Positions 21,940 through 31,799 of a stretch of 64,000 nt of DNA are shown here, piece by piece (position 1 is the first letter of the stretch; each line of letters begins with the position of its first letter). The notes below the pieces were generated by a model, which saw nothing but the letters and a program-made list of their open reading frames with translations, was not told the origin of the DNA and searched no databases. The position numbers and the translations under genes were made by a program. Where the stretch lies: NCBI GenBank assembly GCA_019426215.1, contig CM033391.1:9970708-10034707 (forward strand). The letters run 5' to 3'. The DNA is from Buddleja alternifolia (taxonomy: Eukaryota > Streptophyta > Magnoliopsida > Lamiales > Scrophulariaceae).

Positions 21940-22690
21940 CCTTAGAGGCCCGGTAACCTGGTAGACTAGCCGATCAAGGAGTGTAACGGAGCTGCGGGCT
22001 ATCCTACCTCTAGTCCACAACTACAATGCAGTTTCCACTATCATGAGAACTACGAGGGCTCCATTCCCGCCAATTTCACCACCCTTGGGGGCATCAGAAT
22101 TCATCAAGTTAATTTCCTTGTTCAAGCGAGTCGCTAAACCATAAGGGCTCCCGCAAGGACTTGAATGGGCGGTCCAGCAACTGCGGTGACTGACCCTCTG
22201 GTGAGGGGCATGAATGGGCTCGGTTGGGCGGTAGGCTCAGCCCAAGCAGACCAGTTGTTGGGAGCTAACAAAAAGGCGTATTGAATATTGGTAATGCAAG
22301 GAGGGAGCCCGAAGCACAAAGAGAAACAAGCGGGCAAAGTGTAGCTCAGCCGTTAATTGTCGAGCGAGCAGACGTCACAATCTGCTGTAGCTCCCTTTTG
22401 TTCATCTAAATAAGGAAACAATTGTGATGACCTTGTTCAATATCCCCATAGACAGGGTATGGAGCCAACCATAATTCGTTCAACATATAGTCCTTCTCAT
22501 GGGATTAGCTAGAGACGAGGAACTATGCTAGGTCAGAGGCTGCAACTTTTAGTTCAAACCTCCATTCTAGCAATCACAGTCGTCTTGTCCTTACAGAGAG
22601 CTATTTCTTTGCTTTAAGGAAAGCTTCAATAACCCACACAATATCTTCTAGCGTTTCCCTGTACGGATTCTGTGATTATTTATATAATCC
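21940..22690. other. GC-richer segment, possible organellar insertion
   Basis: Base composition rises sharply here (about half G+C by eye) against an AT-rich background. The sequence lacks repeats and homopolymers and reads like plant mitochondrial intergenic or intron DNA. I recognise no gene in it. It abuts the LTR of the copia relic on its right. The call is inference from texture only. Confidence 0.35.
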
Positions 22691-22701
22691 TTGCCTTGAG
22701 T

Positions 22702-24310
22702 TTGTTAGACTACATCTCTTATTATGTATTTATGTTAAGTTAGGTCTCTTTTATATTTCCTTATTCTTGTTACTTTAGGTCTCTTTTATATTTCCTTATT
22801 CTTGTAATCTCTATAAATACTTGTTTTGCTATCAATAATATCAAGGAGAATTATATCTTAACATGGTATCAGCCTAAAAACTATCCTCGGCCTCTCTCTC
22901 AAAAATTCAGCGCCACCCCAGCTCACCTCACGGCCACCGCAGGTTTATGTGAATTTGTCGTCCGGCTTCTCCCCTCCCTTTTTTACAAGTCGTTGTTTTC
23001 TCCTCAACGCACTATTTTATCAGTAAAAAGCCTCCTACAGCACTGAATTTCTCCACATCTCAGAATTTGATGCCTCTTCCAATCGATGGCTCCTCTTCAA
23101 TTGTTCTTGTCTGCACGGTATTTTTATTTGCTTTTTATTTTCTATCTTGTTCTCTCGTTAATTTTTGTACGTTAAGTGTTTCGATTTCACCATGTCTGAA
23201 ACCGAATTCACCGAAACCACCATCCCCGGGTCTTGCCGCCGGTAATATTTATTCTTCTTTTGGTTTTAAGTTAACTGATTCTGATTCAAACTACAAGCTT
23301 TGGCGGGGTATGTTTATGGATCTTTGCCGTAGTTACTCTGCTTTTGAACATATCATAGGAAAATCTAAACCGACTGGTAATCCTGATGATCAATAGTTTT
23401 CTTTAGATTCCACAATAAAACGTTGATTTTACTCTACTATTGATATAAAACTTCTTTAAAATATTGACTTGGAGTATGCTATCGAAGAAAAATTTCTCAA
23501 TAATAAACCGCCTCGATCCTTAGAAATTAATGAATGGTTTTGTAATTTTCAAAAAGGCAATCTCTTTATTTCCCAATACTGTCAAGAGATGAAGTTTCTA
23601 GTTGATAACCTTCAAAATTTGGATAGCCTCGTTTCCGATCAAGATTTTTTATTACAATTATTACAAGGACTACCGGAATCTTATCTCCCTTTAGTTACTG
23701 TCATCACCACCGCCAAACCTCTCCCTTCCTTCCCTGAAGTTTGAAATTTACTAATTATTCATGAGTCGCGTGAAAAACGTTTTCATTCCACTCCTCCAAC
23801 TCGTGACTCGTCCACCGCGCTTTTCTCCCAAACCCCTAATCAAAACCAATTTCGAAACACTAATCGTAATAATTTTCGTGGTCGAGGTAGAGGTAATGGC
23901 AAATTTTCTAACCGTGGTGGACACAACAATTCTGGTAGCCAATTTTCAGGTACACACATGCGCCCTCCGCAAGCCCCACCCGGATTCTCCTATCAACTAG
24001 TGCCAACTTCTACTCTCGGTCCAAGGCCCCTATCCACCTCAACAATCAGCCCATCAACTTATTCCCACCCATCCGCGAACTGGGCTCAAGCCCACCCTCA
24101 ATACTCGGTTCCCCAGCCCGCCATCCAAACTACTGTCGTGGCCCACTGAACGCCCTCAAGCCCATCTCCTTTAGCCCATTACGGGCTAAAGTTAACTCGC
24201 AAGCTTAAACAAGGAACATGGGACTAATAGTCGGGCCAATAGAGGACAGGCGTGCGAGTATTCAGCGACTAAGAATACTACCCCAACTAACTACCCTATG
24301 CTGGATTATT
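22702..24310 (+). mobile_element. Ty1/copia relic: 5' LTR end, PBS and gag
   Basis: An LTR-like end (about 22702-22862, with a TATAAATACTTG promoter-like box and a 35-bp tandem duplication at 22740-22805) is followed at 22864-22872 by TGGTATCAG, the start of the usual copia primer-binding site for initiator Met-tRNA. Gag follows in broken frames. 23067-23396 ends in a SNYKLWRGMF segment. 23469-23744 (LQNLDSLVSDQDFLLQLLQGLPESY) is the UBN2-type gag core. A third frame near 23765-24149 encodes an Arg/Gly/Asn-rich linker and a Pro-rich tail. No protease, integrase or RT follows, so this is a 5' fragment. Confidence 0.85.
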
Positions 24311-24723
24311 TTATAGTGGATCAAAATATAACAAAATCGCTATCTTTTCACTCTTATCATGGTCAGTGGGTGATTCATCATCACTCAATTTTTAACATCG
24401 TAATGATTATGATTGAATCAACTCTTTTACATACTGTACATAAACATGCATAATATGATACAGGCCAGACATATAAAATCATCACAATTTCATTCTTCAA
24501 ATTTTCAAATATGTTTGATATGACATCATTGATGAACTTGAACAAATTCAAAAGGCAAATATTGAAGAGCCACCCTTGAATTAACTTCCTATAGCGAATT
24601 ATATATAATTCAATTAATGGTATTAAATTAATGATATTCGAGTTACTAAACCAGAATCTATGGTGAATAAATGAAACAATAACTAGATACCAGCAAACAG
24701 TTGCAGGATTAATGCAATTTGAC

Positions 24724-24754
<31 letters not shown>

Positions 24755-26090
24755 CGCATTTTAACCTAGTTTTCCAGGACTCCAATAATATTCTTTGGGC
24801 CTCCTAGTGACTCTAGTCTATATGGAAGGGTAGGATACCTAATCTTAGGTCCTTCTATGAAACGTCATACTAATCAAAGAGAAAGCCTGACAATTTCTTA
24901 TGATAATTTTGAAAAAATAAATAATATAATGTGGCAAATCTTGTAGCAAAAGAAAGAAGGAATTATAGTAAAGATTTCACGATGATTGTATGACGTGCTA
25001 AATGACAAGCTCTAGTCCTCCATGCTTTGTGATGCACCTCATTTTATATGTGACACCCTTGTTCACTAATGAATTTTACATCTTTAAGATTATCCTTTTA
25101 TTGAAAACATGTTAAAATGAAATGAAATTATTCCCATAATACCCTTCGCAATTTTTTTTTAAAATGCTTGGCTTGCGTAACTAGTTTTAATCATAATCCA
25201 CCGGCCGGGAAGGAAGTCAAAATATTTGCCAGAGTACTAACTATTTGCACAAGAATAATACAAAATATTTGCCAGAGTACTAACTATTTGCACAAGAATT
25301 ATATATTATGTAGTAATTATAAATGTGTAACTAACTATCATTTAGTTTTTTAATTAATAGAGTTTGTGAAAAAATTGTTTGGGCAAAACAAAAATTGTTG
25401 CCATTGAGTACCTCTCACCGCTGGCAATTTTGATATTGTCATTTGTCACAAAATATGTTGTCAATATTGTTCTTTCTTGTAGTGATTGCTTGTAAATATT
25501 ATAGTTTTGTTCTCCCTTAAATTGTAACTTGTGTCATCTTTATTACTATGCAAGAATGCAATTGAGTTAGCACTATTAACTGAATTTGTCTAAATATTGA
25601 AAAATCATGGATTGATTTTGAAGAGAACTAAACTAAAAAAAAAATTGAAATTGAACTAATTTAAATAACAAAACCACGTGGGACTAACATGAATAATCTC
25701 GTCAAAAGATGATGAACAGAAATATTCATTACAAACGTAATTCACTTGTCTTTGTCTTGTAACCAATCAAATATTTGAGTTTCCCTGAACCAACTGATCG
25801 TGGAATAGAATTTCTTTGAATGATTTGTGTAATTCCGATGAGGCAATGGATGATACGTGGATAAAACTTCTGGAAATAGAGTTTAACAAATTTTGTGCAT
25901 TGTAACAACACAAACTTCATGCTACCCCCAGCCCATGCATGCAAGCTGATTAACAAAATCTTAAAAATAAAGTTCAAAGTAAGCCGGTTGCAAACTAAAT
26001 AGACCCAAAGGAGTGTCAAATTAATTAGTCTCCCTACAGTGCTCATATATCCTTCTAGGGTTGTGTACATTTTGCTAGGGTAATGCTCTA
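24310..26090. other. Spacer upstream of WOX3
   Basis: No gene is supported. Contents noticed are a TA/TG microsatellite at 24724-24755 and a direct tandem duplication of about 43 bp at about 25221-25303 built on AATATTTGCCAGAGTACTAA. Confidence 0.5.
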
Positions 26091-26099
26091 GTGACTATG

Positions 26100-26499
26100 A
26101 AGCCTCTCTCTCTCTCTCTCTCTCCCTTTTCTTTCCCATTTTGTGTGCCTACTAAATGCTCCACGGAGTCTCCCGCTAATTAGAGACGACATCAGCATGA
26201 CACTCTGATTTGTACTACTCTCTCTCTCTCTCCCTTCATTGTGTCTCCGTGTGTGGGAACTGAGAGCTGCATGCACTGAATGCCCCCATAGGGAGAAGAC
26301 ATCAGCATGACGCTTTGTTTGGTACAAATTTATCTCCCTCTCTCTCTCTCTCTCTCTCTCTAGATGCTTGTTCTATATCTCCTCTATTTAAACCCCACCC
26401 AGACTAGTATGAAACCCAAAAAAAAACAAACATATTGGGCCAATTGAGGAGATAACTACCCTAATCAATATATCATATATATATATATATATATATATC
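26100..26499 (+). promoter_or_regulatory. WOX3 upstream region: CT tracts, duplicated module, TATA-like box
   Basis: Three (CT)n tracts (about 26105-26124, 26218-26232, 26337-26361) alternate with two copies of a module that shares GACATCAGCATGAC (near 26188 and 26298) and a TTTG(G)TAC phrase. A TATA-like CTATTTAAA lies at 26384-26392, about 110 bp before the start codon. A (TA)n run at 26474-26498 sits directly before the ATG. CT-rich tracts near plant core promoters are common. The duplicated module is not explained by that. Confidence 0.55.
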
Positions 26500-28724
26500 A
26501 TGTCTCCTTCTCCATCCACTACTCGATGGTGCCCAACTCCAGAACAGCTTATGATACTGGAGGAAATGTACAGAAGAGGGGTGAGAACCCCTAACGCCTC
26601 CCAGATACAGAAAATCACAGCCCACCTCGCCACTTACGGCAAAATCCAAGGCAAAAACGTGTTTTACTGGTTTCAGAATCACAAAGCCAGGGATAGGCAG
26701 AAGCTTAGGAAGAAACTCGCTAAGCAACTGCACCAACACCACCTTCTCCAATACCAACCTCATCACCACCAAACACTACTATTTAACCCTAATCATAATA
26801 ATCATACTCTTGATTTCCATTATTACCCTTCTGCCTTTCATCAATTCTCCATCACTACTTCCTGCTCACCGGAATTAAATCTTCCTCCACAGGTAGCGCT
26901 TAATCTTTAGATGATTCTTTTTTCTTTTCTTTTTTTTTTTTTGCCGTAAGGGAAAATTCTCTAGTGCACCATGTCTCCCATAAACCAAGTGGCCTGTATT
27001 GTGCCACATCAGCGCATGATGTGATCATGTGCTGATGTGCACAACACAGGCCACTTGATATTTAAGACGCGGTGCACCCAAGAATTTTCCGTGTGAAAGG
27101 AACAATGGTTTTGGGAAATAATTCTATGTCAGACCGAGTCAATGGTCTGAGTGTATGTTATGTGTCTATCTCTTTTATACGGTGTGTGTAGAAACCGCTC
27201 ACAATACACTTTAATATGTGAAAATAATCGACACTAACACCATTAAACTTGGTATATCATATATTTTTTCGTTTGAAGGATAAGTGCATTTTGCATGTGC
27301 AATTGAAAAGTGAAAGGACAAATTGTTTCCCTACTTGAAACAAGGAATGCATGATGCTGCTACCTTCGGGGTGCGTCCACGTCACTTTATTCCAACAAGT
27401 AATTAATATATATAGGAGTATTACATTTCTGAAAAATAAATCAGAAATCTCTTATTAAAAAAAAAAAAAGTAAATCAGAAATCTTTACACCAAAAAAACA
27501 GTACGAAATAGTATTGATTACATATTCAGGTATTCGTACACGATTCATAAAATGCATTAGATACTAGCGGTCCCACAAAGTTTGGTAACTAATTCAATGA
27601 GTCGGGTAATTTATGTCAAATAGAGTTCAATGATTCAAGTGTGTTTCTATCTCTTACACATAAGTGTGTGGGGACAATACAAAAATAATGTTAAATATAT
27701 GCATTTATGACTTCATTTGGACCGTTTAGTTTATAGACTCGGTTGTATACTAGTGAATGCTGAGATAACTTCATTTGGACCGTTTAGTTTATAGACTCGT
27801 GGTCTATACAAACATTTTTTCCCATGTTAATGGGTTTTGTATTGTAAAAGGGGTTTGCAAGTCTGAATTTGGTGAGACTATGAAGTTTGATGCAGAATAT
27901 AATTACTCTAATTAACCTATTTTTGAAAGGTTACTCTAATTAACCTAGTAGTCTACATATTTTGTTATTGGTCGTGCAATTTTTATATATATACCAGACC
28001 TGCGGATGGAACCCAATTAGCTTAGTGGTTACTGGTTTAACTAAATGGTTAGTTTCAGTCGGTTCAACAACTGCTGAAATGTATGTTTGGTGTCTATATG
28101 CTGTAGATGTAGATCCACAGAACTCTATACACTTTATTACTCGGACAAATTTAATTAGAGATAAGAGACATAATTAATGCAGTCGAATCATGCCTTCCAA
28201 ATTCTTGTTATACAATAAATATATACATATATATATATATAATATTTGCTGTGAGTTGTGATTTTCAATTTCTTTAGTTAATTTGGCTTCAAACCCTTAT
28301 TATTGTAAAAGTAGTAAGTTATTTCCCATAACTAAAACTTCATCACCTGCATGCATATATATAATCTAGGTCTCTTAGTTCTTTCTTGTGAATCGCTCAT
28401 TTATTAATATATGTTAACATAACATGATTTTATGTATACGTGGTATAAATATATATATATATATGTATATATCTGCAGGGTGGTAGTGAAGTATATAAGG
28501 AAGAGGTCCCAGCTGATGCAGAAGCAGTGATGAAGCAGCAGACATGGATGACAGATCTTCCAAAAGATTGCTTCATCAGATCATATGGCCATGATTCGAT
28601 GATGATTATGGACGTGGGTCCCACCTTCCCCTGCCGCAGTAACAGTAACAGTAAAAGGCCCCTTCAAACCCTAGAACTCTTCCCCCTCACATCCCACAAA
28701 AATCCAAAAACCACTACTTCATGA
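26500..28724 (+). CDS. WOX3: WUSCHEL-related homeobox protein, WOX3 / PRESSED FLOWER type
   Basis: Two exons, 26500-26892 and 28479-28724, join in phase (131 + 81 codons) to give a 212-residue protein. The intron is 1586 bp with GT at 26893 and AG at 28477-28478. Residues about 9-72 form a plant WOX homeodomain ([33 protein letters not shown] in helix 3). A His/Gln-rich linker follows, and the WUS box TLELFPL lies at residues 195-201 (28668-28688). The short N-terminus, [11 protein letters not shown] after the homeodomain and the MDVGP segment in exon 2 point to WOX3 rather than WUS, WOX1, WOX4 or WOX5. The family encodes nuclear transcription factors, and WOX3 members promote lateral and marginal growth of leaves and floral organs, with the WUS box mediating repression. 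It is the only intact host gene seen here. Exon 2 was placed by frame and splice signals, without a transcript. Confidence 0.95.
26948..27093. mobile_element. Palindromic MITE in WOX3 intron 1
   Basis: The arms match when inverted: GGAAAATTCTCTAGTGCACC and CAAGTGGCCTGTATTGTGC on the left pair with complements near 27040-27093, around a centre at about 27020. The whole could fold into a hairpin of about 145 bp. The target duplication is unclear. It lies about 60 bp after the splice donor and does not touch the splice sites. Confidence 0.75.
27698..27802. repeat. Direct duplication in WOX3 intron
   Basis: The phrase ACTTCATTTGGACCGTTTAG, followed by TTTATAGACTCG, occurs twice, at about 27709 and 27769, separated by about 28 bp. 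It looks like a recent local duplication. Confidence 0.8.
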
Positions 28725-29745
28725 TTAATTCCTTAATTACTTGATAATCATCCAAATAATTAAGTAGCTACCTAGCCTTTCTCTCTCTAGATAATTCTCT
28801 CTCTAAACCAGTCTAAAACACAGTCTTCGTTTTCTGTGTGTTGTTGTTTTCAGTTATGTGTCTGTAGGCTCCTAAAATGTGCTGAATTGTCCAATAGTTT
28901 CAGTAAGAAAACAAAAAAAGAGAGTATCTTACTGTTTACTGCTGCTGCTATATTACTATTACTGCTGTTTAGCTGAAAATGTTTTTAATTACCACTGTGG
29001 ATTTCCCAAATGAGATTCCGATTGTAACTGTCAGAAATATCTAAGTTTTCTACCATTTTGTTAATGGTTTTTTTTTTTTTAAGTTAATTTCTTTTCAGCT
29101 TATAATTAATTTGTATTCACATATAAAGCTGCCATTGGCAGGCATATAATATATATATATATATATATATATAAATGTCTGTGTCTTTTATTTGTATGGA
29201 AATGGATAAATCATCAGTAGTTGATTTTCACTAAAATCTATCAGACAAGTCAATGTTAAAGTTGCATGCATGCATCACACATCATGCAATTAAACAACAC
29301 AAATAATTGGGATATTTTCAGTGTACAGAGGGGAAAATAAGAATAATATATATATACATAATGGAGACAAAAAATTGGGGGAACATTTTCCAAAACTGGA
29401 GTGACCTGATGCCGGGGTTGGTTTGGGTTTTGACAATTTGAGTTGGACAGGACAGAGGGAAAAGCTTTTTACATGGTTGATTGTACATATAGGATACTTC
29501 ACTCTTTGACTTTCAAGTTTGGACAAAAATTTAATGAAAACAAAAGGTGGGGAGTATTTTATTCTTTTTTTAAGCATAAAAAGCAATATGGGAGTACTTT
29601 ATTCTTTTTTTTTTAGCATAAAAAACAAAAAGGAGTATTCCTAACAATTATATATTTATTTATTTATTGGGGTTGGTTGGGCTTTAGTTCAAAACTTTTG
29701 TACCGTTTTCATGTAATACGTGTAAATGTATGACAATTGTATATT
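28725..29745. other. WOX3 3' flank
   Basis: The region holds the likely 3' untranslated part (CT-rich tracts around 28780-28805) and several (TA)n runs, including 29145-29172. No second gene is visible. The - strand open frame at 29290-29586 has no recognisable domain. Confidence 0.5.
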
Positions 29746-29747
29746 AT

Positions 29748-30150
29748 TAACACAGTAAAAAAATTGAATATTGACAATGAAAATATATGTCACGACTTAA
29801 AATTATGGTTTATAGCAGTCTAAACTCTCGGTCAACTTGGCTGTGGTAGATGTTGTGTATAATCACACTAAAGTTAGCCGTGATGAAAAAAAATGTTAGC
29901 TCTTTTAAGCTCTAACTAGCCGTGGTGGAAGAAATATTAATCTAACACTTTTTTACATTGGATAAAAGTCATAGTTTTTATAATGGACAAAACAATAACC
30001 ATGGTTATAAGTCATGGTAAATATTTTGGCCATACTTGCAAATACCACGGCCAAAACCCTTGGCAAAGTCAATTAATTTTAACCATAGCAAAAAGACTTT
30101 TCATTATGGCATATTGACATGGGCAATAATCATTTTTTTTTTAGTGTAGT
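29748..30150. mobile_element. Degenerate CACTA-like MITE
   Basis: The right end reads ATTTTTTTTTTAGTGTAG, whose complement starts CTACACTAAAAAAAAAAT. The left end near 29748 reads CACAGTAAAAAAATTG. Between them are repeated inverted phrases such as CCATGGTTAT, GTCATGGTAAA and GCCGTGGT. No target duplication was resolved, so this is tentative. Confidence 0.4.
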
Positions 30151-30719
30151 TCAATTCATAAGTTTGATTAAAATTGACTCCTTTTTCTTTTTCTTTTTTA
30201 TAACAAATAAATTGACTTGGCTCTAAATATACTTAGATCAAATTTCAGGATAAGATTGTATCCTCAATTTTGGGGCCTGCTCAGTGCTTTGAAGGGAAAA
30301 TAAGTAGTTGTACTAAGATTTGCAACATGTATGGTGCAAGAAATACTTTTTATTATTTACAATAATATTTTCAAGTAAAGATGTTAAAAAAATTGATTGT
30401 GGCGGGTCGGTCGAAGTTAAATCTCAACTATGAGAATTCTTGATTAGTTAATTGCAGTGTTTTCAAAGACGACCAAATCCAGATTAGTCATTCCGATTGG
30501 TTTAACCATGAACAGGATATATATCTGTCTAGTTCGATGTTACATTTAAAATTTTAAAACCGATAATGTGTTGACTCATCTCCAATCGGTCAACATTGAT
30601 CGACCCAGTTGAATTAATTCACGGGGCTTTGCAAATTTTTCCATTTTTCCAAAGACAAAACTTAAGAGCCAACTGTTGGAAGATAATTATTATGTGGGTC
30701 AATTATGTTATTAATTTTG

Positions 30720-31086
30720 GGGTTTATTATTTTTTACCCCTTATGTTAGTCCGAAATTGCTAAATATCCCCTCATGTTAAAACAATAGGCAAAAACATCC
30801 ATGTGTTTATGTAAACCCATAGCGAAACCCCTTTTCTGTTAAAAATTTGATAAAAATGTAGCCCTTAAAATATTCTTATACATTTACCTTGTAGTGAATT
30901 TCAACCCTACAAACAGGGCAAACAGATAAGGATGTTTTAAGGACTACATTTTTATCAAATTTCTAACGAAAAAAGGGTTTTGCACTGACTTTACATAAAC
31001 AGATGGGTGTTTTTGCTTATTATTTTAACAAAAGAGAGTATTTAGCAATTTCGAAGTAACATATGAGAGTTAAAAAATAATTATCC
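30720..31086. mobile_element. Mutator-type MITE (367 bp), long inverted arms, 9-bp duplication
   Basis: Arms of about 150 bp (30720-30870 and 30935-31086) pair when inverted, with CGAAATTGCTAAATA and ATTTGATAAAAATGTAG as shared blocks. TTAATTTTG flanks the element at 30711-30719 and 31087-31095. A 9-bp duplication is the Mutator signature. There is no coding sequence. A transcript across it would form a long hairpin. Confidence 0.92.
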
Positions 31087-31311
31087 TTAATTTTGTGTTG
31101 TAGACTATCATAGAAATTTGACCCAATTAAAAATGGTTTGAGAAAGTTAAGTTATCAGTTTCTTAGAGTAAAATTCATATTTCAATTTTGAATTCAGTCC
31201 CCCCTCCTATTTTTAAGCTTTGAACTCCTTAATTCATAATCAGACTTTAGATTCACTCCCTAGTCCTAGCAAATGACTTAACTACCCCAACTTACACAAA
31301 TAATTACAAAA

Positions 31312-31610
31312 TGCCATTTCCTTTTCTTTTCTATTTCTATTTTCTATTTTCTATTTTCTATTTTCCTTTTTCCTTTTTTCTATTTTCTTTTTCTATTTTT
31401 ATTTTGTATTTTGTATTTTCTCCCATCTCCACCCACCCCACCTCCACCTCTGGCGACCACCGCCGGCGACTACCTTCGGCAACCGACGACCACCACCATT
31501 GTTGGCGACATCTCCGGCGACCACCACCGTTATTGGCGACACCTCCAACGACCACCACTGTTGGCGACAGCACCTCGGGCAACCACTATCGTCGCTGGCA
31601 CCACCTTCTA
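31312..31610. repeat. Pyrimidine tract and GC-rich GGCGACCACC minisatellite
   Basis: A C/T tract (31312-31422, repeated CTATTTTCTATTTT) is followed by about 170 bp of imperfect units built on GTTGGCGACA and TCCGGCGACCACCACC. All six frames are open here only because of the short repeat, so I do not call a gene. Confidence 0.75.
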
Positions 31611-31799
31611 TCCTCAATATCAATTATATTAAAGCTAACAAGAAGTATGATTACATTTACAATGCAGTATGGTTAAAGTACATTTGACGTATGAATACAC
31701 TAAAGATGAAGTAAGATAAAGAGAACATTAAGTATACATGTAGTAAACTATTGACAAATTTAAGCTTAAGTTAGAAACCAAATCTGTTTTGTACTAGAC

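Noticed and set aside
22134..22337. 67-residue - strand frame in the GC-richer segment as a possible organellar gene
   Set aside because: I do not recognise it as any mitochondrial or plastid protein, and it lacks flanking coding signals.
26088..26327. 79-residue - strand frame upstream of WOX3
   Set aside because: It is produced by CT/GA microsatellite and the duplicated promoter module. No domain is visible.
29290..29586. 98-residue - strand frame downstream of WOX3
   Set aside because: There is no recognisable domain, the composition follows the AT-rich background, and no start or splice context supports a gene.
31311..31676. Open frames of 121 and about 74 residues on both strands, Pro/Thr- or Gly/Val-rich
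   Set aside because: The frames come from a short GC-rich minisatellite and a pyrimidine tract open in several frames. No motif supports a gene.
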